A DNA stretch of 64,000 nucleotides from Mantamonas sphyraenae (Eukaryota; CRuMs; Mantamonadidae). Both the position numbers and the translations under genes were made by a program. The notes below the pieces were generated by a model. That model had not been told where the DNA came from. It did not search any database and worked only from the letters and a program-made list of their open reading frames with translations. Below are positions 25,101-34,311 of the stretch, piece by piece (the first letter of the stretch is position 1; every line of letters starts with the position of its first letter). The stretch spans positions 124,001 to 188,000 of the forward strand of contig JAPMXV010000013.1 of the NCBI GenBank assembly GCA_026936335.1, read 5' to 3'.

Positions 25101-27974
25101 CTTGCGGCGGAACAGGGGCTGGATGGGGCGGTGAAAATCCTGCTGCAGGGGTACGCCAAGCCGCGAGAGCTGCTGAAGAAGCAGAACAAGCACGGATCGG
25201 CGTTGCACAACGCAGCCCGCGGCGGACACGTGGACACACTGCGTGTGTTGCTGGAGGCGCAGGCAGATGTGAATCTGGCACGCACCACAGACGGATACAC
25301 GGCTGTGGCCGAGGCGGCGGAGGAGTGTCAGTGGGAGGCGGTGCAGGTTCTGCTGGAACACAATGCGGTGCGTGTGGATTGGGTGGACAAGCAGGGCCGC
25401 GGCTTGTTGTATCGTCTGTTGGGATTGCACCGCAGCGAGGAAGAGGTGCGCGAGGCAGGCGGCATTGTGCAGGCGGCGGTGATGACAGTGGTGTCGCGTG
25501 GAGCGCCACGTGCAGATGGCCAGGGCAGCAGTGTGTTGCATGCAGCGGCGGCACAGGACAGGGTGGAGGCGATCACCTTGCTCCTGGATGCACACGTGTG
25601 CCAGGCAAGCGATTTGGACGAGGAGGGACGCACGCCGTTGCACGTGGCAGCGGCGGCAGGCGCACAGGCGGCGGTGCGTGCATTGCTGGAACATGGAAAG
25701 GTGGACCCAGAGGCGACGGATGCAGCAGGACGCACGGCAGAAAAGTTGGCGGCAGACAAGGGCCACCAGGCTGTGGTGACACTGTTGCAAGAGTGGGGCA
25801 AGTCGCACGGCGAAGGAGGGGCGGGCAATGCGCGCAAGACGGCAATGCTGGAGGCAGCAGATACGCTGAGCGACAATGAGATGCAACTGAGCGAAGACGA
25901 TGAGGAGGAGGAGGAGGAGGAAGAGGAAGAGAGTGGGAGGAAGAGCAGCAGTCGAGGAGGAAGCAAGGTGAGCACGAGAGCAAGCAGCAAACGTGTGAGC
26001 GAAGCAGAGGAGGAGGCGTCGCGGAGGAGCAGTCCTTCGAAAAAGGGAGTCAGTGGAAGCAGCAGCAGCAGCAGCAGCAGCAGTCGGCACTCAACGGTTG
26101 CAACGACGCCGAGGGGAGGAAAGATGTCGCTGCGTGCAGGGGCTCGCATGGTGGGGTGGGCTGCAAGTGGCGGAAAGGGGCGGTATGGAGATGAAGAAGA
26201 GGAGGAGGAGGAGGAGGAGAGGGAGAAGAGTGGACGGGCGAGTGGTGTGGATGCAGATGAGGAGGAGGAAAAGGAGGAGGAGGAGGAAGAGGGGCGCAAG
26301 GAGACAAAGAAGGAACGCAAGAGGAGGAAGAAGGAGGAAAGGAGGGCCAGACGACGGGAGAGGCGAAGGAAGAGGAAGGAAGCAAAGAACGAGGTGATTG
26401 GAGATCTGTTTGGGATGGACGATGGCGGAGGGGGCGGCAGTGGAGGGTCGGAGGAGGAGGGTGGTGATGAAGAGGGTGGGAAAGGGCTGGTCAGGAGCAC
26501 GTTGGATGCGAGTGCACACGCGGCCATGGGCATTGACGAGCTGACTCAACTGTATGGACCAGAGTTGGCGATGCGGATTGTGGAAGAGCGTCGGCTGGAG
26601 GCAAGCATGCTGGAAGCGAGTCGTCTGGAAGGAGGCATTCTGGAAGCAAGCATGCGGGAGGTGGAACTCAGTGAGGAGGAAGAAAAGGCATTGGCAGGGT
26701 TGGCGAAGCTGCAGCGACGCATGCAACGGTCGCTGACGGAGCTGAGCAAGCGGCTGGTGGTGGAGCAGGACACACGACGTGGTATGGAGGTGGCTATCAA
26801 GCAGATCCACTCGGATATGTTGAGTCTGTGGTACGAGCGGGAGAGCGGTGAGGGCCAAGGAAGCAGCGGCAGCGGGAGTAGTGAGGGGTTTGGAGCCAGC
26901 AGCAGCATGTCGAGTGCAGCGAATGCGTGGACGAGTGGCAACGGGGGCGACGTGGGTGTGCGTGGCGCAAGCAGCAGCAAACGCAAAGCCATGATTCCGC
27001 TGGCGACGTACATGCAACGGATGGCACATCAGACGCGAATTTACGGCGAGGGTGGCGTGCGACGAGGACGACAATTGGGAGGCGGCGGCGCACCGAGTAC
27101 AGAGTTGCACAGTGCATGTGCACACTGCCGTGCGCTGATGGCAGAGGGGAAGCAATTCCGGCATGGGCCGCATCGGCATGTGCTCCCAGGCAGGGCCGCG
27201 GGGGGAGGATGGGAGGACGATGAGGATGGTTGGACGTCCCAACAGGAGGATTGGGAGCACATGGAGGTGGAAGACATCCATGACGAGGACAGTGACAGCG
27301 TGGTGGATCTGTTTGTGGGTGGCGAAAGCATGCACAAGAGCAGACGGGACATGGATCGATACCTGGGCGAGATCCGCACAAAGTATCTGTATGGAGTGCA
27401 AGACGAGCTGCAGCACGGGAGCAGCAGTACGAACAGCGGTGGTGGTGGTAGTGGTGGTGTTGCTGGTGGTGCTGGTGGTGCCAGGAGGAGGAGGGATGCA
27501 CAGGTGCCGTACGGGTCGACGGGTGCGTATGCCAACGGAAGTAGCAACAGTGTGCGCTATGCCACGTTTGGCTCACGGATGGAGTTGGGCCACGCCGAAT
27601 CGCATCCACGCACGGATCCGGCCAGGCTCGCGTTTCGAGACAAGCCGTGGGCCACCCCGCCGCCAACGAAACCCAAATCACGGCTGGCCATGTCCATGCG
27701 TCATGCACAGAGTGCACGCAAGGTGCGTGGGAAGCAGGGGCCAGCAGGGAGTGCCACAGGCAGCGGGCGAAGCCAAAGTGCCAAACCACGCAGGCCGTTC
27801 CAGACGGCGGGTGCGCCACCCAGCGAGGAGATGGAACGGTACCGGGAGGAGATGCGACAATGGCAGGTGCGACGTCGCACAGGAGGTGCAGGGGCAGGCG
27901 GAGGAGGGTTGCAGGCATTGAGTGTGGCAGTGACAGAGGCACGCGAGGATGGCTTTCGATACAGTGCGGTGTGA
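22196..27974 (+). CDS. large ankyrin-repeat protein with charged C-terminal tail
   Basis: Two exons, 22196-22543 and 22773-27974 (intron gtgagt...acacag, phase 0), giving 1,849 residues. The first 116 are Ser/Gly/Arg-rich and disordered. About 27 ankyrin repeats follow (residues about 125-1130) with regular TALHxAAxxG and LLxxGADxN signatures, interrupted by two acidic inserts near residues 475 and 850. Next come poly-Glu and poly-Ser stretches, a Lys/Arg/Glu coiled region, and a helical segment with repeated LEASxLE. The tail ends in a Gly-rich region with a basic QSARKVRGKQG element. Ankyrin stacks bind protein partners; no catalytic domain is visible. The ATG lies 36 bp after the DDX55 stop, so its promoter must be tiny or lie within DDX55. 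Confidence 0.85.
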
Positions 27975-28027
27975 ATGGATTGCGATGATGATTGGATTGG
28001 GGTGGGATGACAATTGTGTGCTCTTGT

Positions 28028-30749
28028 TCATTTGCCGTCCAGCACGCGAAAGGTGTCCTGTCGAGGCGACAGCACCTTGAGTGGGATGGAGTTGCGCTCG
28101 CGAGTTTCCCTGGGCAGGGACTTGCCAAAGTCGACCACGTAGGCTTTGGGCGGAGGCACCTCTGCGTTGATCATAAACATGTTTGAGCGCACAGGCTTGT
28201 CCTGCTGCGCCCGCAGACGCTGTTCCCGAGACAGCATCTTGTCAAACGGCTCGCCCGTGCTACGCTTTGTGCCTGCCGTCGTCGCCCTCCTCTGTGCACG
28301 TGCACGTGCCGACGCCGAATTGCGACGTGAGCGCACTGTGCCACGCTTACTAAACGGACCCGTGGAGGCCGGCCGAGGGGGTTGGCCCGACGACGACGAC
28401 GACGATGAGCTGGAGGCTTCGTTGCCTGCGTTGTCGTTGTACGTGGCCAGGATGGGTTCGCCACGGATGCCAGTGTTGCGGAAGCGTGGCGGTCCGTTGT
28501 CCAGTTTGACGGTGGGGGTGTGTTTCTTCAGGGGCTGCGGGTCGTACATGAGATCGACGCCGTGGACCTTCAGGTTGACGTAATGGTCGTTGTGGCCCGT
28601 CATGCGCTCAAAGTTGGGTGCCGAGCTGGGCCGTGCCGACGATGCACGCGGGGTGTCCTGCTTGGCGTGCACGTTGCCACGCGAGTCCACAAACGTGCCC
28701 GTGGGATCGATTTCGCCGCCACCGCCACCGCCACCGCCACCACTGCCATTCTCCTTGTTGTTGCCGCCGAGCAGCACCGCACGCGAGCTCTTGGGACGGT
28801 AGAACATGCGCCGTTGCGGCGGGTCGGAAAACTTGACCACAGGTTGCCGCTTGCTGACGACGGGATCGGCGGTGCGCACGTCGTAGGGCACCTTGGGCAC
28901 CACGGGTTTGATGTCCTGGCGCCCAAAGGTGGACACTTTGGCGCGCTGCTCGCGGGAAATCTGCTTGTCAAAGCTGCCGACAAAGACAGGCGTGCGACGG
29001 GAGTTGCTGAGGCGGCGGTACGCCTCGTCGGTGACGTCGTACTCAAGACTGGTGGGCACATACGTGGCGGCAGCCATGCTGACCACCTGCTTGTCCCTTG
29101 CAATCTGCTTGTCAAACACGGGCACCATGCACGACGCCACACTGCGCGGTCGCGTGGCATCCATGGCCCGTTTCGTGTCGTAGAACGAGGGTCCGGCTTT
29201 GCCTTGCTGCCGCGACGACGACCCGTGCTCCCGCGGCGTCAGTTTGCCAAAGTCGTAGCTGGGCGTGTGAGCACGCGGCTTCTCGTCACGCGGGTAGTAG
29301 AACGTGTCTGCCCCGTCGCGCCGCACCACATTGCTAAAGTTGCGTGGTGTGGTCTTGAAGAAGAAGCTCTCGTTGCGTTTGCGCTCCTTGGCCTCCTTCT
29401 CCTCCAATTCCGCCATCTCTTCCGCCCATGCCGCCTGTGCCTCCGCTGTAGCCTCCTCGTCCACCACCTCTTCTCCCTCCTCGTTGATCATCATGACCAG
29501 CGGCGGGCCCATCTCGCTCTCGCCAGCCCCACGCATGGCCCCACTGGTGCCGCTGCGTCCCTGACGTGATCGCAACCGTTCGCGTGCCCGTTCCCTGCTC
29601 GTTTGCGGCCGGTGTGTGCGTTCCCGTTCCACAATCGCTCGCGCTCGAATTTCCCCCGCGGTCAACGGCCGCTCGCGCGGCTGCGTGCGCACGTCCGGTC
29701 GTATCTGTGTCACTGGGGTGCGCTTGCTCTGGCTGATGGCGTCGTACTTGGGGTTGTAATAGCCCACGGGGGGTGTGTCCCACCGTTCCGTGGACACTGC
29801 AAACACGCCGGTGTCCCTTCCCATTGCGTTTGTGAACCGAGAGGTGCTCAGTGACCAGGCACTGGGTCTGGGTTTGCTTTCGGGCTCCTTGGTGCGTTCG
29901 TGCTCCTCCAGCAGTTCCCGCAACTTCATCTCCGCCGGTGTCAACTGCGCCTTTTCCCTCTCCTCGGCCGCCGCCTTTTCACGTCGCTCTGCGTCTGCCG
30001 CATGCGCATCCTCGGCGGCCGTGCTTCGTGTTGCCGTCAGTGTGTCCCCTTTGGCGTTGTAGTCCACACGGAACGACGACGGGTTCACTTCGCTTTTCCC
30101 GTCCGCCTCATATAGACGTGTGCCTCGTTTGCCACCCCCCTGTGTGCCTCCTCCTCCGCTTCCCTGTCCTCCTCCTCCTCCTCCTCCTCCCTCTTTCGCC
30201 TGTCGTGCCGCCTGTGACTTGGCCAGCAGATCTTGGAACGCGTGGGCCAGCCTCACTTCCTCCGAACCGCTGCCGCCCTCACTGCTGCTCCCATCCTGCG
30301 TCCCCGTGCTCCCTCCCTGCCCTCGCCGCCCAGCATCTCGTCGCTTTCGCTTCTCGTACGCTGTCGGCTCGTCGATCTTGACCCCCAATGCTGTGGACCG
30401 CCCACCAAATGTCCCGGTGTCAGAAAGCCGTTGCAGATTTTTCCTTTTTCACTGGTACCCCCCTTCCACCTCCCCAGAGCGTTGCACACTGCATCACACT
30501 CCTCTATGCAATGGCCACGTGGCATATGGTTGTATGGCAGTGCCAATGGCAGGCAGTGATGTGGGCATATAGGGTGTAGGTGCTGTGTGGGGGAAATGTG
30601 TGTGGGAGCGTGTTTTGGGCGCGCTCGGCATCGTGCTTCCGTGGCGCCACAGCCTTACCTTTGAGTTTGACGGTGACCATACTTGTGGTGGATGCGCCCA
30701 CACGCGACAGACTCTGCACAGGGGCAAGGTTGACTTTGGTGTTGGACAT
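28028..30749 (-). CDS. PG-rich, axonemal-type protein with repeated F-K-R-E motif
   Basis: Two exons: 30749-30659 and 30390-28028 (268 bp intron, donor gtaagg, acceptor ccacag, phase 1), giving 817 residues. Residue 1 onward reads MSNTKVNLAPVQ. The protein is basic, Ser/Arg/Gly-rich and low in hydrophobic cores. A PPVGYYNPKYDA segment near residue 250 looks like a sperm-tail PG-rich (STPGR/SHIPPO) repeat. The motif F(D/G)Kx(x)xR(E/D) recurs at least five times: FGKLTPRE, FDKQIARD, FDKQISRE, FDKMLSRE and FGKSLPRE. In known families such proteins line the inside of flagellar microtubules. That function is inferred from the repeats alone. Low-complexity Gly runs occur near residues 95-115 and 570. 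Confidence 0.65.
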
Positions 30750-30811
30750 CTGTGTGTGTGTGGGGTGGGGTTTGCTTGCCGCCGGGAGCGACAACAAATC
30801 CACAAGCAACG
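30750..30811. promoter_or_regulatory. 62 bp divergent promoter
   Basis: The interval between the start codons of the PG-rich protein (-) and the TOM6-like protein (+). It contains a TG-rich stretch, then TTTGCTTGCCGCCGGGAGCG and an A-rich CAACAAATCCACAAGCAAC just before the plus-strand ATG. No TATA box is seen. Both promoters and both 5' UTRs must fit here or extend into the partner gene. Confidence 0.5.
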
Positions 30812-31045
30812 ATGTCGGGGGCAGTCAACACAAACATCAAATTGATGGCACAGCGCAAGAGTGGAGGCATGGTATGGAAGGAGTTTGGCAAAAAGACGGT
30901 GTGGGTGGCTGCCTTTGTACTGGCCGTCCGTGCTGCTCCGTACGTCATCGAAGCCGTGTCCTCGTACATGGGCGGCGGCGAGGAGGCAAACCAGCCGCAG
31001 GAGCTGCCAGGAGGCTTCCTGCTCCCGGGCAACACGCCCATGTAA
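30812..31045 (+). CDS. TOM6-like small mitochondrial outer-membrane translocase subunit
   Basis: Single exon of 77 residues. It has a short basic N-terminal part (KEFGKK) and one predicted membrane helix, VWVAAFVLAVRAAPYVIEAV, then a Gly/Pro/Glu-rich tail. The RAAPYV element just after a hydrophobic stretch is what I recall as the signature of plant-type TOM6, and the size agrees. TOM6 stabilises the TOM40 import pore of the mitochondrial outer membrane. This rests on one short motif; another tail-anchored mitochondrial protein is the alternative. Confidence 0.5.
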   Translation: MSGAVNTNIKLMAQRKSGGMVWKEFGKKTVWVAAFVLAVRAAPYVIEAVSSYMGGGEEANQPQELPGGFLLPGNTPM

Positions 31046-31150
31046 AGAATGCAGGTGGCCAGAGCCGGTGAGCAGCGGCGGCGCCGGGGATTGAAATCGT
31101 GCGGAAGCATGCGCCGACGGGCTCGCCTGGAGACAAGCCCCTTTCCCTCC

Positions 31151-31170
31151 CACACACACACACACACACA
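31151..31170. repeat. (CA)10 microsatellite
   Basis: Perfect CA dinucleotide run between the convergent ends of the TOM6-like and FtsJ-family genes. Similar CA/TG runs sit in several introns of this window. Confidence 0.9.
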
Positions 31171-31187
31171 TGACATGAGAATAATAA

Positions 31188-31820
31188 TCAAAGAGTTAAT
31201 TCAGTGCACACCACATACTGCTCCCGCGAATCCTTGCGTGAGGCCTGCGGTTTTGCCATCCGGACGCGACGGAAGTGACGGGAGGCCCTCTCCTGCAACT
31301 CAGCAAGGGCTTGGCCAGGACTGACCTTGGCCACAAAGGCACCGCCTGGACGCAAATGGGCCAGGGCCACGTCGAGGGCAATGTCCACCAGAGAGATGAG
31401 TTGGAGGTGGTCGAGTTGTTTCTGTCCCGTTGCACTTGGGGCCATGTCCGACAGCACCACATCCAAACCATGGGTGTCCTCTACGGCACGTTGGATGGCA
31501 GCGTGTGTCTTGCGGCTGCGGATGTCTGCGCGCAGACGTCGCACGCCGGCAATCGGTTCCATGCTCTGGCGATCCACAGCCAGCACCACGCCCTTGGGGC
31601 AGCGTTGAGCACAGACTTGGGACCAGCTGCCCGGAGCCGCACCCAGGTCCAACACACGCGACGTGGGTTGCAGCAGGTGGAAGCGGTCGTCCAATTGGAG
31701 CAATTTAAAGGCGGCACGCGAGCGGAAACCCAGTTTCTGCGCCTTGGCCACCCATTGGTCTTTCATCTGACGTTGCAACCACTGTTGAGACGACAGTTTG
31801 CGTCCCTTGTTGCAGCCCAT
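31188..31820 (-). CDS. FtsJ/RlmE-family 2'-O-ribose rRNA methyltransferase (MRM2-like)
   Basis: Single exon, 210 residues from the ATG at 31820, matching bacterial RlmE (about 209). It has SAM motif I DLGAAPGSWSQV and the K-D-K-E tetrad: Lys in AAFKLLQLD, Asp in LSDMAP, Lys in FVAKV and Glu in SREQYVV. The short length excludes SPB1. Within the family, compact eukaryotic members are the mitochondrial MRM2 that methylates a uridine in the large rRNA, or the tRNA enzyme TRM7; the RlmE-like N-terminus (QWLQRQMKDQWVAKAQKLG) favours MRM2. No strong targeting peptide is visible. The frame runs open upstream without another ATG. Confidence 0.85.
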   Translation of the reverse strand: MGCNKGRKLSSQQWLQRQMKDQWVAKAQKLGFRSRAAFKLLQLDDRFHLLQPTSRVLDLGAAPGSWSQVCAQRCPKGVVLAVDRQSMEPIAGVRRLRADIRSRKTHAAIQRAVEDTHGLDVVLSDMAPSATGQKQLDHLQLISLVDIALDVALAHLRPGGAFVAKVSPGQALAELQERASRHFRRVRMAKPQASRKDSREQYVVCTELTL

Positions 31821-31930
31821 GATCCAAAAGGAGTGGTAGTGTGGAGGGTGAGAACGGGGGGGGGGGAGGAGGAAGGATTTGAATTGGTTTGCTTGCCTTG
31901 GATGGTGACTGGACACTCACCTCACCTCAC

Positions 31931-34090
31931 TCACAATTCGGTGCTGACGGCAGCTTCTGTGCTCAAGGCCAGCCATGCAGCACGGACACCCATTCGTACA
32001 CCTTCAAGGATGGTCTTGCCTTGGCACAGTGCAGCGCACAGTGCTCCCAGGAGAGAGTCACCACAGCCGGTGACACTGAGGATGTGTGTTGGAGCCTGAA
32101 TGGCCGGGTAAAAGTAATCCACGTCTGCGTGGCGGGAGCTGAGGAGCAAGCCATCGGCACCCATTTTCACAATAAGGTGTTCCAACGCATTCCAACGGGA
32201 ATCGAGCAGGTGTCGACACATCATCTGCAGCTCCTGCATGCGTGTGTCACTCTGTGTGTTTTCCTGGTAGCTGTGGTTCAGGCGGTCGACGTTGGGTGCC
32301 ACACGCAGCGAACGCACGCTGCGTTTTCGCCATTGGCCTCCCGTGGCCTCACACAATGCCTCCAATTCCTCTGCATTGGGTGACATGAGCCACACGGCAT
32401 CCATGCATGCGTCCTGCACCGCACGCTTGGCTTTGGTGCATGAGGTGGGCTCAAAGACGACACGCGCTCGTCCTTGCGCTGTCGTGCACAGGTGTGCCAT
32501 GGCCTGTGCAGACAAGTTGCCATCCATGACGAGGAGCACGGCGTTGGGTGTCCATTGCGAGCCACAGGCCTTGTCCAGAGCCGCCTCCACGTTTGCTTGC
32601 ATGCGGGGAGTGTCAAAGATGCGCTCAAAGATGCTCATGTCTGCGAGTCCGTGCCGCAGTGCACGTGTGTCGTCCAGGAGGGCCAGGTAGGTGGCTGTGC
32701 GTTCCTGGTCACACACCAACACATGGCTGTCGTCCACACGCAACTCTTGTGTGAGCCGCGCACGTACGAGGGCCCCAAAGGCATCGTTGCCCACGGCAGA
32801 CACAAACACAGGCACCGATCCGCTGCGAGCCATGGCTTCACACACATTGCCAGCCACGCCGCCAAATCCAATCCCATTCTGCGCTGGCACGCTGTCATTG
32901 GTGCGCAAACGGACCTCGTGTGCTGGACGTGCTGTCAAATCCACCGCCACACCACCCACAACCACAGCTTGCATGCGAGTGCCCACCATCGCCTGCAGGT
33001 CACGCGCCTCCAGCTTTCCTGGTCCTCCACGGAGCTTCGACAGGGCCACCGCCACATCCGCTCCCTGCCGCGCGTTGTTCAACACCAATTGGATGTTGGA
33101 CGCCAACGATGCCCCTTTGGTCAATTGGTTGACCCGTGCAAGCAGGAATGGCGTCGAGTCTTTGCCCTTGACGCCACTTTGTTCCAAATCACCCAGTGCT
33201 TGATCAATGGCCTCCTGGATGACCTGTCCTTCAGCCTCGTACTGTTCGGGGATGGGCACAGTGAAGAGCAACCCCGACTTCAAACCCAATTGGGAGTGTG
33301 TGTGGATGATGGAAGCCATGTCCGCGGGGCTGTCGAGGCGGTTCACGCGGAGATCCTCTGCGTGGCGCCGTGTGAAAAACGCAGGCAGCTGATCTGTGTT
33401 GAGACCATACACGGGGACACCCTGTGTTTCCAGGTATTCCATGGTGCGTGGTACGTCGAGGATGGACTTGACACCTGCGCTAACGACGCAGACGGGGGTC
33501 TGTCCCAGTTCCGTCAGGTCTGCGGAAATGTCCATGTGTGTTTCGACGCCACGATGCACTCCACCAATGCCACCGGTGACAAAGACGTCAATGCCGGCCA
33601 TGTGGGCAATCAACATGGTGGACGCCACCGTAGTGGCGCCGACCTCTTGCCGAGCCACCACCGCCGCTACGTCCCTGCGGGACACCTTGCGTGCACGCGT
33701 GCCCGTGCGTGCCAGCTTCTCCAGTTGCTGAGCATCCAATCCCACACACAGCATCCCGTCCAGAATGGCAATGGTGGCGGGAACTGCGCCACGACTGCGA
33801 ATCACAGCCTCCACACGCTTCGCCGTCTCCAAATTCTGCGGGTACGGCATCCCATGCGAAATGATGGTGCTCTCCAACGCCACCACGGGGCCCCTACGTT
33901 GCAACGCTGCACTCACCTCGGGTGCCAGCTTCAGAAGGGTGTTGTGACGACGACGAGGGGCCTGTGTGTGCGACGAGGCGGTGCCTCCGCTGTTGTCCAC
34001 AAGCCGCTTTGTCAGCCTTGCAAACGGTCCCCCCACGCGCTCGGGACACACATGGCTCAGAATACAGTTGGCTCTGTGCACACTCGCCAT
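31931..34090 (-). CDS. bifunctional pseudouridine-5'-phosphate glycosidase / PfkB-type pseudouridine kinase
   Basis: Single exon, 719 residues from the ATG at 34090. Residues about 60-365 are a PsuG-type glycosidase: ALESTIISHGMPYPQN carries the catalytic Glu, and lysines lie in ARKVSRRD and SAGVKSILD. Residues about 395-715 are a PfkB-family kinase with a GGVAVD start and VTGCGDSLLGAL containing the catalytic Asp. Together they would phosphorylate free pseudouridine and split the phosphate to uracil and ribose 5-phosphate, completing RNA-pseudouridine salvage in one polypeptide. The N-terminal 50 residues are Arg/Ser-rich with few acids, consistent with a mitochondrial presequence. The start lies 60 bp from the divergent ankyrin-MYND start. 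Confidence 0.9.
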   Translation of the reverse strand: MASVHRANCILSHVCPERVGGPFARLTKRLVDNSGGTASSHTQAPRRRHNTLLKLAPEVSAALQRRGPVVALESTIISHGMPYPQNLETAKRVEAVIRSRGAVPATIAILDGMLCVGLDAQQLEKLARTGTRARKVSRRDVAAVVARQEVGATTVASTMLIAHMAGIDVFVTGGIGGVHRGVETHMDISADLTELGQTPVCVVSAGVKSILDVPRTMEYLETQGVPVYGLNTDQLPAFFTRRHAEDLRVNRLDSPADMASIIHTHSQLGLKSGLLFTVPIPEQYEAEGQVIQEAIDQALGDLEQSGVKGKDSTPFLLARVNQLTKGASLASNIQLVLNNARQGADVAVALSKLRGGPGKLEARDLQAMVGTRMQAVVVGGVAVDLTARPAHEVRLRTNDSVPAQNGIGFGGVAGNVCEAMARSGSVPVFVSAVGNDAFGALVRARLTQELRVDDSHVLVCDQERTATYLALLDDTRALRHGLADMSIFERIFDTPRMQANVEAALDKACGSQWTPNAVLLVMDGNLSAQAMAHLCTTAQGRARVVFEPTSCTKAKRAVQDACMDAVWLMSPNAEELEALCEATGGQWRKRSVRSLRVAPNVDRLNHSYQENTQSDTRMQELQMMCRHLLDSRWNALEHLIVKMGADGLLLSSRHADVDYFYPAIQAPTHILSVTGCGDSLLGALCAALCQGKTILEGVRMGVRAAWLALSTEAAVSTEL

Positions 34091-34150
34091 GCTTCTGCTG
34101 GTGGGCGTGTTGATGCAATGCAGCGCTGGTCGAGGCAGCGCCGACACGCC
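34091..34150. promoter_or_regulatory. 60 bp divergent promoter
   Basis: The interval between the start codons of the pseudouridine-salvage fusion (-) and the ankyrin-MYND gene (+). It has no TATA-like element and no obvious motif shared with the other short divergent intervals. The glycosidase frame stays open through it, so its length is set by the choice of ATG at 34090. Confidence 0.45.
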
Positions 34151-34278
34151 ATGTCATCGTCATCGTCGTCATCATCGTCGTCGTCCTCCTCATCATCATC
34201 CTCCTCCTCATCATCCTCCTCCTCATCGTTTGGGTTCGACAAGGATGCGTGGAATTCATACATGGACCGTGGCGAGGG

Positions 34279-34311
<33 letters not shown>

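Noticed and set aside
34088-34091. CATG at the pseudouridine-gene start as another shared start
   Set aside because: The plus-strand ATG there is out of frame with the ankyrin-MYND protein, whose start at 34151 is well supported. The CATG sites at 37313, 50392 and 57883 fail in the same way.
32474-34150. Long plus-strand reading frame antisense to the pseudouridine-salvage gene
   Set aside because: Only its last part, from 34151, is coding (ankyrin-MYND exon 1). The rest is Cys/His-rich shadow of a clear enzyme on the other strand.
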